Below, in pieces: positions 16,281-26,613 of a stretch of 64,000 bases of DNA. The notes beneath the pieces are model-generated. The model made no database searches. It was given only the letters and a program-made list of their open reading frames with translations, and was not told the DNA's origin. The translations under genes and the position numbers were made by a program. The stretch is from contig CM049318.1 in the NCBI GenBank assembly GCA_026874595.1, forward strand, positions 31,156,956-31,220,955, read 5' to 3'. Source of the stretch: Sipunculus nudus. Taxonomy: Eukaryota > Annelida > Sipuncula > Golfingiida > Sipunculidae. Each line of letters opens with the position of its first letter. The stretch's first letter is position 1.

Positions 16281-19200
16281 ATGTACGTGAAGTGTTCGTA
16301 TGAGTGTATCTGTCCAACTGCTCCTGGATATTTGAACGCAGTAAATGTAACGATGGATTGTCAGCATTTTGTCTTTTGCCGTAGGGTGTCATGCAAGAAC
16401 GAAGGTCTGGTGCCCTATGCACCTTCAGAATCATTGAAGCGTAAGCTCCAAGTGCGTGGCACGAATTTTAAAAAACGCGGCCGCAAACCATGGGATCTTT
16501 GGGTTGAAAGGACGTCTGTTGACACTAGCCCTTGTGAAAATGGGTTCATCCTCGGGTTTGATCCTACGACATGGACTCCAGTGGCGGTCATACACCTGTA
16601 CACGGGTTTCTTGATGTATCGGGCAGATACCCAAAGTTTGTTTTGGAGGGGCTACATTTCCAATGACACAAAGGTGAACGGGTCGGTGTCACTAGGTGCG
16701 CACTTGAGCCAACTGATCAAGTTACCAGACCCTTACTTGTTTCACACTGTGCATGCCGACTGGAAGGGCCTGACAGGGGCATTTCAAGGAAGACATATGC
16801 AACCGGGTTTCATGGATATGGGAGTTCGCCGATTCAACCAAGACGCGAATGCCATAGAGTCAGGGCTGGCCCCGTGCGACGCAGACAGTGCATGGGGGAA
16901 CTGCCGTTCATCTTTCATAGAGTCCCTACCGGTTGAATTCCAGGGTGATGGGGATATCTCAACAGCCCTCGATCTTCACAAAGCAGGTGACCAATGGCGG
17001 GAAAATGAAGAACACTTAGTGCGGGATGCGGGGGCAGCTGTCCTGACGTACGAGACGGTTCATCTTTCAGGCAAACGTTACAGGCTGCTACTAGCTGACC
17101 TACTGCCACAAAACGGGAAAAACCATAAATCGTGCAACGCGTCTGACAAACGCTGGCAAAATACTGCCGACCCGTCGGACGAAAGTCTACACACGTGTGA
17201 CTGTTACAGCTACCGTCTGAAGGATCACCCAGTTCTGTGGAAGGCCTTAACACCCACGTCTTACGCCCTCTGCGAACTGGATAATTTCGAACTGGCTCCG
17301 GCCTGGGTATGCGTCTGGACAGCAGACAAACATCGGGAGGACAAAAGCGCCGTTGACACATCACGCAACTTGGACAACCTCTTGGGACGGGAGCGATTTG
17401 CGACCGTGCGGGCTAAATGCCACCAGTGGATGAACAAACTTCTGTGCTTGATCGCTGACGCCGCCAAAACAGGCGTACCATCCGAGGACACGCAACTACG
17501 GCATTTAGAAAAAAGACAGAAACGAAATTTAAGTATTTGTTCACAACCGAGCCTACACGGCACAGAGAAATGGGTCGCGTCGACCTGTAGACAGAAGAAA
17601 CAAACAGAGTTACCACACCTTTCATGGTTGGACACAGCCTGGGCTGACAAAGCCGAAAAACTAAGTTTGACCACCTCGGAGCTTGCTGCGTACAACTGTG
17701 AGCGGGTCGCCAGGTTGGTTGCAGTCCCTCGGGCACAGCTCCCGAAACTTACAGCAGACAGCAAAAGCCAATCTACAACGAAAGCATATGGTGTGGACCA
17801 TCCGTCATTCGTTCAGAGTAAACCCGGCGTTACCTTCGAGGAATACGACAGCGACGTGGACGAAGACATATCACAACATGCTGCGACAGCAAAGGAGACT
17901 TTTTCCGGTGAGGCAACGTCGGCAAGTACGTCTGCAAGTGACGACACAGCTTTGCCTGTAGAAAGGCCAAAAGAGGCTACCAGTGTGACCCCTGTGTGGT
18001 TGTGCGATATAATGGGGAAGGTCATGGCAGCGTACGTGTACATGTGTGTGAACTATGTGTCGAGATGCAGAGGGACGGGTGTCGCACGTTTGAAGTCTCA
18101 CGTGAGGCAATCGATGCGTTTGCGGGAGCGGAGAAAGGATGAACCGCCTGATGCAGACGTTGTCCTGTTTAACCTGCTGTCCCCCGAGCTGCCACAACAC
18201 CACGTATACATACGGCTTATGGGCGACATGTGCAAGGAGGACAAGATTGCCCTGAAGGTGTTGTTGACGGCTGCTGCTGACGTGGTGGGGTTCAGCGCTG
18301 CAGACTGTTTCGAGAATGGGTCGCTGTCCACCGATGATACCCCATACAGCAGACAGAGGATCCAGGAGGGCGATGTTTACGTAGGCGCGGTATGGCCACT
18401 GTCTGAACGAACCTGCGTCAGAGAAGAACCAGAACAAGCGTTCCGTTTGTTGCTGGAAAAATGCAGGGAGAAGTGGGACGATTCAGTGTCCCGACGGGAT
18501 TCCCTGTGGTCATATATGCCGACAACGGATAACATGCTGTGGGATAAAGGATGCGAGCACGCCCGGATCCAGACATCGGCACAAGTGCGACGCATGGCCG
18601 GGTGGCTGGGTCTGCACCTTTCAGGAAAGACGGCGATCTACCTGTTAGCGACATGCATACCCGACTGTATGGGTAATGCATGTGATCGAACAAAAGCAGG
18701 AGGGGCTTCCCCGTTGGTCAACATGATAATGGAGGACATCGTCCTGAGCCAGGCGATGAAACCAAAGACGGCAAAGGAACAGGACCTCTTGGTGTCGGGC
18801 GACTGGTGGGACTGTGGGAAAACAGACCTCTGGACACAACGGCTGTCGCTTTTGAACATAGAAGATAAATGGAAAGCAAAGATCGCACGGCATTTGAAAC
18901 CGTTGGGAATATGGGTGCTGCATTTTGTGGAAAGGTTCATGCACGCCCACGTTACGAGTGGTTCAAGTTCAAATAACGTGGTGCACGCCCGTTTCCGGGC
19001 GGGCAGCTACTTGGCCACTACCCTGTTGTTGAAAGCCATCGGACGGCTGTGCGGAATGTGCCGCATATTTTTGCGTCGGCTACCTGTCCCTCCGACGGAC
19101 GCTAAGGAGGCGCCAACGCTTAGACAAAAACGGGTCAACTTTTTGCACCGAAGGGCACAAAACATAAACAACATCTGCGTGCACATCGCAGAAAGGTTGC

Positions 19201-19547
19201 TTGACACAGGATCCGAATCAGATGAGCTGCGGGCACACATGCGCTGCATGATCACAAGAAAAGCACCATTATTCCTGTGGGATCCCTCCTGTCCAAACCT
19301 ATCTGGATACCTGAAGCGTTGCATAAAGGATTCCTGCCCTGCAGTATCGACTGGACAGACCGAACGATGGCTGAGGAGCATCACCCAATATAAGGCGGTG
19401 GCCAGTGGTAACAGCCAGTCCGCCTTGTGGGATATACACACGTGCATCCACGGCACGCCGTTTACTGCACAAGACAGCGTGACAGATGTTCACAGCTCTC
19501 CTGTTTGGAATGACTTTTGCGTTTGGATGAAAACGCACGTGTTTTAA
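16281..19547 (+). CDS. Large unknown protein (1088 residues)
   Basis: The first ATG after a TATA box; the open frame begins a little earlier with a GTG. The N-terminal 60 residues are rich in cysteine (ECICP, MDCQHFVFCRRVSCKN). The body is soluble, with several Cys-rich patches (for example DCYSY near 300), an acidic low-complexity linker at about 510-570 (EEYDSDVDED and a Ser/Thr/Ala run), and a basic helical C-terminal half. There is no convincing signal peptide or membrane helix. I find no P-loop, nuclease or polymerase motif. Its size is like a portal, tegument or replication subunit, but nothing visible decides between them. The next gene begins 10 nt after its stop, suggesting a shared transcript or tight packing. 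Confidence 0.7.
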   Translation: MYVKCSYECICPTAPGYLNAVNVTMDCQHFVFCRRVSCKNEGLVPYAPSESLKRKLQVRGTNFKKRGRKPWDLWVERTSVDTSPCENGFILGFDPTTWTPVAVIHLYTGFLMYRADTQSLFWRGYISNDTKVNGSVSLGAHLSQLIKLPDPYLFHTVHADWKGLTGAFQGRHMQPGFMDMGVRRFNQDANAIESGLAPCDADSAWGNCRSSFIESLPVEFQGDGDISTALDLHKAGDQWRENEEHLVRDAGAAVLTYETVHLSGKRYRLLLADLLPQNGKNHKSCNASDKRWQNTADPSDESLHTCDCYSYRLKDHPVLWKALTPTSYALCELDNFELAPAWVCVWTADKHREDKSAVDTSRNLDNLLGRERFATVRAKCHQWMNKLLCLIADAAKTGVPSEDTQLRHLEKRQKRNLSICSQPSLHGTEKWVASTCRQKKQTELPHLSWLDTAWADKAEKLSLTTSELAAYNCERVARLVAVPRAQLPKLTADSKSQSTTKAYGVDHPSFVQSKPGVTFEEYDSDVDEDISQHAATAKETFSGEATSASTSASDDTALPVERPKEATSVTPVWLCDIMGKVMAAYVYMCVNYVSRCRGTGVARLKSHVRQSMRLRERRKDEPPDADVVLFNLLSPELPQHHVYIRLMGDMCKEDKIALKVLLTAAADVVGFSAADCFENGSLSTDDTPYSRQRIQEGDVYVGAVWPLSERTCVREEPEQAFRLLLEKCREKWDDSVSRRDSLWSYMPTTDNMLWDKGCEHARIQTSAQVRRMAGWLGLHLSGKTAIYLLATCIPDCMGNACDRTKAGGASPLVNMIMEDIVLSQAMKPKTAKEQDLLVSGDWWDCGKTDLWTQRLSLLNIEDKWKAKIARHLKPLGIWVLHFVERFMHAHVTSGSSSNNVVHARFRAGSYLATTLLLKAIGRLCGMCRIFLRRLPVPPTDAKEAPTLRQKRVNFLHRRAQNINNICVHIAERLLDTGSESDELRAHMRCMITRKAPLFLWDPSCPNLSGYLKRCIKDSCPAVSTGQTERWLRSITQYKAVASGNSQSALWDIHTCIHGTPFTAQDSVTDVHSSPVWNDFCVWMKTHVF

Positions 19548-19556
19548 AAATCGCGA

Positions 19557-21854
19557 ATGTCGTCTGTATCGTATCACGCGCCATCAGCGACGCGCTCTCG
19601 AGATGGAGGCGATTCGACCACCACCACCGAATCCGTCATTCACGCTCACACCCAATTTCTACGGGGGTTATGCCGGGCGATGTTCCTCACGCACGACCAA
19701 ACAGCGGACAAGGCCGGTCTGGACGGATTTCTCACACAAAGCGTAAAACATGCGATCCGAGATTCAGGTCTCGCTGCCTTCAAAATTACGCAGTGTGATC
19801 TGTCAACAGAAGAGGTTTTTCTGTTAAGATGCGTAGCACAACCACTGCTGTTTGACCCCGAAGGTGTTGACCGGTTATCGGACTTGTGTTCTTTCTTTGA
19901 GACGGGAGGCCCTAATGCAACTGCATGGTTGTATACTTACAATCTGGGACTGCGGTTTTACAAGTGGTTCTGTCACAACTGGTCCAATGATACTGATCGA
20001 CAGAGAGAATCGGGTTTTGCGCAAGACGTTTCTTTGGTTTATGACCTGTGCTGCGCGTGCAGTCTGCGTGTTATACCCTCTGACACGGACGTGGACGATG
20101 ACGCACATGCCGCTTGCCTGTCGCGGGCCAGAGAATACAGGCGTCGTCTGAGATGCGTCTTCCTACATGAAAGTTTAAGCGATTGCCTGTCAATAGATGT
20201 AGAGCTACAGGAGGCCATAATCAACTGTATATACGAATTCGGAAGCGGCGCATCCGCCCCAGCACGCCAATGGTACCTGTCGCTGTCCGAAAACCTGATA
20301 CAAACCACAAAAGGGGAAGGCTCAGGAGACGCAGCAGACGAGCAGGGCGTGACGGAGCACGCAGAGATGCCCACACCGTCTTGCCTGGGTGAAGTCATAC
20401 GCAACAGGATTTCATTTTTCCGTGAGGTTTGTTCTTCTGCCCAGCCCACGTTTGCCCCAGCGGATGAAAGCAACGGCGACCAGGGCAATTCGGAAACGTG
20501 GCAGCGGGCGTGTTCTGAACCTGTTGCTCCGAGTTTGGTACACGTATCCTCGTTGAACGCAGTTGAACACCTCAGCCGTGTAAACCTTTGCCGCTCCACT
20601 TCCGCCAGGGCGGTAGCCGTATCATTACCAAATGGCTGTATTGTGAACGCGGGTCCAGACCCCAGGACTGATCTATTCTCAGGTATGGGGCCTATCATGA
20701 AACATTGGCTAAACCGTTGCAAGACGGCGTGTAGCGAAAAGCGACCGCATGCGCTGTCCCAGCAGCGAACGGGTCACATGGATGCAGTTGTCCTCCATAA
20801 AATTAAGAACATGAGTAAAATGCTGCGACGCACCGTGTTTGTACCACTCGGAAGGGGACCGGCTGTCATGAGTGTCGGGACAAACAATGTAGAAAACAAA
20901 TCACAAGAAGCAGACCTTGTAGGTTTCGTGTTACGTTCCTTTATACAGGAAAGATACCGTTGGCAGATGTACAGCACGATATCAGATACGTTGGCTGGTG
21001 GACTAGAATACATAACATTCTTGAAGGTTGCGTGCACGCTGTGCCAGGCCAAGTGCGTCCGGAAGCCATTCATAACAGAGTTCACCCGCAGCGTTTGCGT
21101 TGACGTAGATCGTCTGAACAAGGGCGGGAAATGTCAACCCCGCTTCGTGCACACACCGAGCCTGCGGGTGGGAACTCCTTACGGAGGGTTCTCAGTCACA
21201 GCCCTGCCCTTGTCATGGCACAGGGTTTACGAAGCCCCTGCTCCGCCTGCGATGGCAAAACGGATTTCGCGTGAACTGTACGTGCACGCCGAACGCCACA
21301 TGATGCTCTGTTCCGGTGACAGGCACGGGGTACCGATGGCTTACGTCACATCCGGGCGGTTCGGTCCAGTGACAGTCACAAGATCTACGAAGGACCCTCC
21401 CGCCGTGGTAGGGACGCCGAGATGCACCGGGAAGAAAAAAGGTTGCGTATCGAAAGCATCGCTGTGCGTCGTGCAGGTATGCAATGGTGAGAGAACGTGC
21501 TACGAACTTGTCCACACCATCGGGGAAGGCTTCGAAAACGCAGTTTGCTGTTCCTGCGACGCAAAAAACGCACAAGCGCTTCAGAGAGCGACGTGCGTGC
21601 GTCATTTCGAAGACACACACTTCCACGGACCCTCATCGAGCTGGAACGAGAACACAAACGAAACAGAGCTGTCGCTCCATGAAAAGAGAGTGAAGCATGT
21701 CGTGGGTCTTTGCCGGAACAAAACCCCGCAAAAACACCTGTGTCAAGGTTGCCTTTGTTGGTATGCATGTGATTGCGCGATGCACTTGCATGACAGCATT
21801 CACGAATACATGCGTGCTTTTGGCCTTCCCGAACTGACAGGCGGAACAGCATGA
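19557..21854 (+). CDS. Unknown 765-residue protein with C-terminal Cys/His clusters
   Basis: Starts at the ATG at 19557, 10 nt after the previous stop. The N-terminal half is mostly helical. The C-terminal 150 residues carry clustered Cys and His: CCSCDA, then CVRHFEDTHFHG, and finally CQGCLCWYACDCAMHLH near the end, consistent with one or more zinc-binding sites. Further Cys pairs occur at about 490 (CTLCQAKC). Cys-rich packaging proteins of the UL32/ORF68 type also carry CxxC sites, but sequence resemblance is not evident to me and I do not assign that function. No signal peptide or transmembrane segment is present. Confidence 0.65.
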   Translation: MSSVSYHAPSATRSRDGGDSTTTTESVIHAHTQFLRGLCRAMFLTHDQTADKAGLDGFLTQSVKHAIRDSGLAAFKITQCDLSTEEVFLLRCVAQPLLFDPEGVDRLSDLCSFFETGGPNATAWLYTYNLGLRFYKWFCHNWSNDTDRQRESGFAQDVSLVYDLCCACSLRVIPSDTDVDDDAHAACLSRAREYRRRLRCVFLHESLSDCLSIDVELQEAIINCIYEFGSGASAPARQWYLSLSENLIQTTKGEGSGDAADEQGVTEHAEMPTPSCLGEVIRNRISFFREVCSSAQPTFAPADESNGDQGNSETWQRACSEPVAPSLVHVSSLNAVEHLSRVNLCRSTSARAVAVSLPNGCIVNAGPDPRTDLFSGMGPIMKHWLNRCKTACSEKRPHALSQQRTGHMDAVVLHKIKNMSKMLRRTVFVPLGRGPAVMSVGTNNVENKSQEADLVGFVLRSFIQERYRWQMYSTISDTLAGGLEYITFLKVACTLCQAKCVRKPFITEFTRSVCVDVDRLNKGGKCQPRFVHTPSLRVGTPYGGFSVTALPLSWHRVYEAPAPPAMAKRISRELYVHAERHMMLCSGDRHGVPMAYVTSGRFGPVTVTRSTKDPPAVVGTPRCTGKKKGCVSKASLCVVQVCNGERTCYELVHTIGEGFENAVCCSCDAKNAQALQRATCVRHFEDTHFHGPSSSWNENTNETELSLHEKRVKHVVGLCRNKTPQKHLCQGCLCWYACDCAMHLHDSIHEYMRAFGLPELTGGTA

Positions 21855-21968
21855 TCCACATCCGACACCTTTTATTTGTGACGGAGACCCGTGGTTGCGT
21901 CACACGATGTACAATTCAGTCCTGGCAGCAAAGTGCATCTTGTTCATATCACGAATACATCCGCACTC

Positions 21969-22286
21969 ATGGACACGGCAGATCATACCACAAAGAATAC
22001 CCGCAATCGCGAGTCAATGGCCGCTCTTCACCACATAGCTGCCATAGCCACAAGCCAGGAAACGCAGGACGGGCCCGCACCTCTGCCAGGCGTGACAGTC
22101 CGCGAACAGAAAATGGACCAGGAAGCGTTAGAAAACTGGTTGGGCGCAGGAATGTTAGAATGTGCGGAAGACGCACGGGTGCAACCGAAAAGGAAAAAGA
22201 TGGAGGAAAAGGAAATGATTCATGCAACCAAGTCAAAGAGCCAACAATGCCGTTCTGACCGTACGCTCCGCGGAAAAAGCAAGTAA
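21969..22286 (+). CDS. Unknown gene, 5' part, ended by an in-frame TAA
   Basis: 105 residues from the ATG at 21969 to the TAA at 22284-22286. It is hydrophilic, ending in a lysine-rich stretch (RKKMEEKE) that could be a nuclear localisation signal and then a Ser/Lys-rich tail. The same reading frame stays open immediately after the TAA and continues as a Ser/Thr/Pro-rich linker into the ORF at 22428-23045. The two pieces are therefore probably one gene interrupted by a single stop codon. No convincing GT-AG intron removes the stop. Function unknown. Confidence 0.45.
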   Translation: MDTADHTTKNTRNRESMAALHHIAAIATSQETQDGPAPLPGVTVREQKMDQEALENWLGAGMLECAEDARVQPKRKKMEEKEMIHATKSKSQQCRSDRTLRGKSK

Positions 22287-23045
22287 CGTTTATCTTCTTC
22301 CGTCGCGCAACCTAAGCCGAATCAGAACATTCAAACAACTGGCAGCACCCCACAAACGCCCTCTGAGACGAAGTATGACAAACATCCCAGCACAACTCCA
22401 GACACTACGGATGTCACGTCTCTTGATATGCATTCAACGAAACGCCACCGGCCATGTTCTGTTCACGGATCCTTGGAGCCTGTGCCACCGGGGGACCGCC
22501 AGTTCCCTCACCCCCATTCTGTGCTGGTACAATGCAAGCATCCTAAAATGAACCGCTACATAGAAAATATGATATCCACACAGGGATATCTAATGGAGGA
22601 AATGGATCCAGTGACCGGGGCCGTCCATCGCCTGTGGTATGTCCACTTGGAAGACTTGGTAAAAAGGGACGGCGCTCCCGTGAGACCATGCACCGACGTG
22701 CGCTTGTATGACCTAGCACCTGTAACGGACACGACAATTGATGATGACGACGAGCCCTTAGAATACCCCGCTTACTGTGTCTTGTGCAAACCTTCACAAG
22801 ACAACGGCGCAAAAGCTGTCCGCGTCACAAACAAGCGGGACGACGGACAAGAACGCCCGATGAACCTGGCGATGGACATTCAGACGCGCAAGCCTTTGTT
22901 TATGGTTGAAGCCAACGAAATGTATGAAAGCAAGGCATCGCACCATGGCGGCGTGCCTACCGTGTTTGTCGTTTGCTCTGACCCTGAATCCGTCTTCTAC
23001 AAAAAGATGAAGGAAATGGGATGCACGTGCGGTGACACGGACTAG
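22287..23045 (+). CDS. Unknown gene, 3' part after the in-frame TAA
   Basis: In frame with 21969-22286. The first 47 codons after the stop encode a Ser/Thr/Pro/Gln-rich linker with a coding look (STTPDTTDVTSLD). The first ATG is at 22428, giving 205 residues if translated alone. It contains an acidic run (TTIDDDDEPLEYP), a CVLC pair, a hydrophobic VPTVFVVCSD strand and a C-terminal CTCGD. I do not recognise a family. A rare readthrough product, a nonsense mutation, or a sequence error at the TAA would all fit. Confidence 0.5.
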   Translation, partial: RLSSSVAQPKPNQNIQTTGSTPQTPSETKYDKHPSTTPDTTDVTSLDMHSTKRHRPCSVHGSLEPVPPGDRQFPHPHSVLVQCKHPKMNRYIENMISTQGYLMEEMDPVTGAVHRLWYVHLEDLVKRDGAPVRPCTDVRLYDLAPVTDTTIDDDDEPLEYPAYCVLCKPSQDNGAKAVRVTNKRDDGQERPMNLAMDIQTRKPLFMVEANEMYESKASHHGGVPTVFVVCSDPESVFYKKMKEMGCTCGDTD

Positions 23046-23114
23046 AAATCGCGCACGGTAGACACCTTTTATTTGTGTTTGTCACAACGTCTGTTGTGCC
23101 CCCCGAACAAAAGT

Positions 23115-23828
23115 ATGACTCTTGAAACTATGCACCGCACAACCGGTAGAAAGACCCGCCTGTCTGCTACGGTTCCCGGAAGTGGAACACCAAACTCTAA
23201 CAGTCGTGTCACAGATTACGTGTTGAACACGCTGCACCTCGAATCAGATGGAATCCTTTACTGGTGCCTCGACAGCGGTTCGGATGTTCACGTGTTTTTC
23301 AACCTGGCGACGAGTGGAGATAAAACGGTCGTATTCCACGTCACAGGAAACAGAGTTCTTGTACGGTCAACGGATCTCGACATGCAGTTCAAACGATGGT
23401 TGGGGTCAGATTCCGCACGGCACAGCACTTCAGACACCAGTGTTGACGTCGAGACGGACTCCACGTCAGTTTGTATTTGGCAGGCTGGAGACGAGCGCGT
23501 CTCGTTCATACGCGGGAAGGGAAAAGGGAAGCTGAACCGTTTCGTGCGTGGGATGAAACAAACATTTCGCGGACAACGCGGAGGACCCGCCGGGCTGTTG
23601 ACAGGGCCCTTGCCTGCGGATATCGTGATCGGAGTGTCGCCGTCGAACGCTGTTAACGCCAGCATAACTCGTCACCCGTGGGAAGACGTCACGAGTTACA
23701 TTTTCCCCGACGCCGGTTCTATATCGATGAACTTGGGTCTACCAGGGACAGTGAGAGCTGATCTGAACGACGTGTTGCGTGTTTGTTGCTGTATTTTTCA
23801 TATCGTTCGTCAGCAAAGTTTACCGTGA
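23115..23828 (+). CDS. Unknown 237-residue protein with GKGKGK motif
   Basis: Starts at the ATG at 23115; the frame extends upstream only through a TTG. The N-terminal 30 residues are basic and Ser/Thr-rich. A beta-rich region follows (YWCLDSGSDVHVFFNL), and then FIRGKGKGKLNRF. The same hydrophobic-G-basic-GKGK-x-x-x-F element occurs in the protein at 8201-9442, suggesting related domains. The C-terminus ends in a Cys-rich stretch (RVCCCIFHIV). No membrane segment of helix length is clear. AATAAA follows at 23906. Confidence 0.6.
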   Translation: MTLETMHRTTGRKTRLSATVPGSGTPNSNSRVTDYVLNTLHLESDGILYWCLDSGSDVHVFFNLATSGDKTVVFHVTGNRVLVRSTDLDMQFKRWLGSDSARHSTSDTSVDVETDSTSVCIWQAGDERVSFIRGKGKGKLNRFVRGMKQTFRGQRGGPAGLLTGPLPADIVIGVSPSNAVNASITRHPWEDVTSYIFPDAGSISMNLGLPGTVRADLNDVLRVCCCIFHIVRQQSLP

Positions 23829-23905
23829 ACACCCGACATTTTGTTATAGTTCACAGTACGGATATATACTGATTCAGGCACATGTATATCACTTATTTGC
23901 TTTTC

Positions 23906-23911
23906 AATAAA
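23906..23911 (+). terminator. Poly(A) signal of the gene ending at 23828
   Basis: AATAAA 78 nt after the stop. A G-run (about 10 nt) follows near 23971, before the convergent gB gene. Confidence 0.6.
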
Positions 23912-24054
23912 CGACAACAACTGACACGTTTTCTTGTTACTTTTATTGATCATTATACAATGGTGGAAAGAGGGGGGGGGGGTGGTCCATTACTTGTACA
24001 GTTGCATACAAGACAACCCATAGGTCTATATAAGATGTATACGTTTGTTTTTTT

Positions 24055-26613
24055 TTAATATACGCTAGGCCATATGGACAATTTGTCCCGTCTTGTCGAT
24101 CTTTTATTCCATTTCTTGCCCCACATGTCCTTTTCAGCGTTCACAATGTTATCTTTTCCTGTTTTCCCCAGCAGACGGGTTTGCTCGCCTTTTCCCGTCG
24201 GTTCGTCTTCTCCCTCGGACGACGACGACGTAGAGGAGGAACTCGACGACGTGGACGACCGACGGTCTCTGATAACAACCGTTGGCACCCCGCTTTTCCT
24301 GTCTCTGTACTTGACGTAGGCTCCGTGCCCCGCTTGCACGGTCAGGGCTGTCATTTGTCTTAGGAGTACAAAAAAGGCATAAACGCCACCGTTACCCACC
24401 ATTATCCCCAGTATAAAAGCGATCACCTTACCAGCAAGTGTACCGAGGAATCCCAAAATCCCAGAAAGGAGTTTACCGAAGAAATCCAACGCACCATTGA
24501 ATACTGTGCCAACGGCGCTGCCGATGCCGTTGATTATGTCGGAAGCGATTTTCCCCAGGTCTGGGTCATTACTGGTGTAAACCTGATACATGGCCATCGT
24601 CCAACGTAAATGGCGATCGAAAACGCGCATCTGGTTCGCGTTTTCCAGCATAGACATGAGATCGAGCTCGCCTTCGATTTCCTTGTCCGTGTAAGGGTTT
24701 TCCATGATGGGGACATCGGCCTCTATCGGGGGCAGGAAATCGGTGACGTCCCGCAGGGCGGGATCGACGTCATCCACTATGTAGCCGTAATTCATATCAC
24801 GGATGTAATTTTCAGAAGGCAGGTCCGACAACACAGCAAATTCGGTTTCTGTCCCGTTTTCGTCCGGCAGGGTGATAAGAGTGTAGTTTTTGTACGTGAG
24901 CGGTACCTCGTTGATGTTAAAACGCAACATGTTCGGGTAGCGGCAGGATTCCGTGTACTTGGGCGGGATCACGATCCGTCCGTCATCCATGGCCTGGCCC
25001 CGCAGAGGTTCCATGTCCTTTATCCCGGTCATGTTGGCCGTCCTGTTGCCCCCGTCCGCCGGGTCATTGAAGTATATGAGAGGCCTGCTGTAGCACAACG
25101 ATTTGCCCTCGCCGACCTCCAGACTGCGGGCAAGACGGAAGTCCGTTTCATTGAGGAACCTGCATCGGCTTATCTCGTAAACGCTGCCGCGCGGTTTGGC
25201 ATACACGTCCCGCCCTAAGTACACGGACAGCACAGACGACGGGTTGACAATGGCGAGAGAACGCGCCATGTTGTGGTCGTAATAACTCTGAGCGCACCAA
25301 GTGTCCATACGTTGACGCTGTTGCGAGTTCATCCAGTCCACAATCTTCCCTGACACAAAATACCTCACGTTTTCCATTATTTCATTGGTCATCAGCAGCA
25401 GTTCCGACCTGGTTGCGTGGTCAATACTACGTCTTCGACGGGAAAGGTAATGCGTGCAGTTCAACGCGGCAGCCCCGTGAGCGTTGGCGTGCTGCTTCCT
25501 CTTGTACTCCTCACACAAGTGGTCATGGTTTACTACGCTTACATTCAGATGTACCGTGGAATGGTTGAGGTGGTTTTCGATTGCAGAAACGGGAACAGTG
25601 TCAGGTATCCAAGCGACGATCCCGTAATAGGTGTCCCAATACATTTCCGTGTAGTTCATTGAACTCAGCCTCTTTGACACGCAGTAGGGATGATCGATGG
25701 CACTGAGACTAGGTATCATATGTTTCTGTCGGTCAAATGTAAGCATTTGTTTTGCGTCCTCCAGCACCAAGTAGAAGCGCCCGTTGCCGTCACCCAGCTT
25801 AACCTTGGTTACGTTATGGTGTATCTCTGCCAGTACATAACCGCATGACATCGTAGGTTCGACTTTGTGCCAAACGATGACCCATTCGTCAGTGGTTATG
25901 TGACTGCCCAGTTCAAACGATCTGGCTCCCGTGCTCGACAGGTTCTGAGCCATGCCCAGCGACGTGTGCACAACCTGATACGGGGGAGAAGCGACAACAT
26001 ACACTTCTTTCATGATACAGTTGTGAGTGTACGTTTCCGGATCGTACCCGAACGCGAACCAATTATACTTCACACTGACAGGTATGTTGCTGGAATACGT
26101 GACGTATCCGTCGTGGCTCATGCTGACATAATACAACATGTGCGTCTTGCCGTCGATCGTGCAGTCCCTTGTTGAGCGCCATTTCCGACACTCTTCTGCC
26201 GAGGGAGGCGCAATCGGGCGGTCCCATTTGTCAGTTATAAATTTGTGACCAAACCAACCCGTGTACGTTTTTCTGTACGATACGAACCACTGGCAGGCCA
26301 TGGCGTCGGTCCTGGTAGCTTGAATATTCCTCTTGAAAGTGATAACCGTCCCGGTTTCGTGGTGGTCCTGTGCATGGTCAGCTGCATGGGGGCATTTGGG
26401 GTGAGGAGCGAAATGTACATATTTGGACGGCGTCCGCGGGTCACAGAACCGCAGTCTGTTCAAACGTTCGTTCCCTTTCAGGTCCGCGTACGCACGTTGC
26501 GAGGTGTTAAGCGTTGTTATGTCGATGGCCGAGGAAGTGACGGCGCCGGACATTTGCTGGAAAGCAGTCACTGCGAAGCAAACACGCAGCACCCAAGACA
26601 ATATTCCACACAT
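24055..26613 (-). CDS. gB-like envelope fusion glycoprotein
   Basis: 852 residues from the ATG at 26613; the frame reaches 26646 only via GTG. Features in order: an N-terminal hydrophobic signal peptide (about 1-24); an ectodomain with many N-x-S/T sites and paired cysteines; two aromatic hydrophobic tips that look like class III fusion loops (YTGWFG at about 117-122 and YNWFAFG at about 183-189); a furin-type RRRR site at 392-395; a 59-residue Gly-rich hydrophobic membrane-proximal and transmembrane region (about 693-751); and a 101-residue cytoplasmic tail with a Ser run and acidic patch. This order matches herpesvirus glycoprotein B, the fusion protein for entry. Overall sequence identity to vertebrate gB is low by eye, so the call rests on architecture. 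Confidence 0.82.
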   Translation of the reverse strand: MCGILSWVLRVCFAVTAFQQMSGAVTSSAIDITTLNTSQRAYADLKGNERLNRLRFCDPRTPSKYVHFAPHPKCPHAADHAQDHHETGTVITFKRNIQATRTDAMACQWFVSYRKTYTGWFGHKFITDKWDRPIAPPSAEECRKWRSTRDCTIDGKTHMLYYVSMSHDGYVTYSSNIPVSVKYNWFAFGYDPETYTHNCIMKEVYVVASPPYQVVHTSLGMAQNLSSTGARSFELGSHITTDEWVIVWHKVEPTMSCGYVLAEIHHNVTKVKLGDGNGRFYLVLEDAKQMLTFDRQKHMIPSLSAIDHPYCVSKRLSSMNYTEMYWDTYYGIVAWIPDTVPVSAIENHLNHSTVHLNVSVVNHDHLCEEYKRKQHANAHGAAALNCTHYLSRRRRSIDHATRSELLLMTNEIMENVRYFVSGKIVDWMNSQQRQRMDTWCAQSYYDHNMARSLAIVNPSSVLSVYLGRDVYAKPRGSVYEISRCRFLNETDFRLARSLEVGEGKSLCYSRPLIYFNDPADGGNRTANMTGIKDMEPLRGQAMDDGRIVIPPKYTESCRYPNMLRFNINEVPLTYKNYTLITLPDENGTETEFAVLSDLPSENYIRDMNYGYIVDDVDPALRDVTDFLPPIEADVPIMENPYTDKEIEGELDLMSMLENANQMRVFDRHLRWTMAMYQVYTSNDPDLGKIASDIINGIGSAVGTVFNGALDFFGKLLSGILGFLGTLAGKVIAFILGIMVGNGGVYAFFVLLRQMTALTVQAGHGAYVKYRDRKSGVPTVVIRDRRSSTSSSSSSTSSSSEGEDEPTGKGEQTRLLGKTGKDNIVNAEKDMWGKKWNKRSTRRDKLSIWPSVY

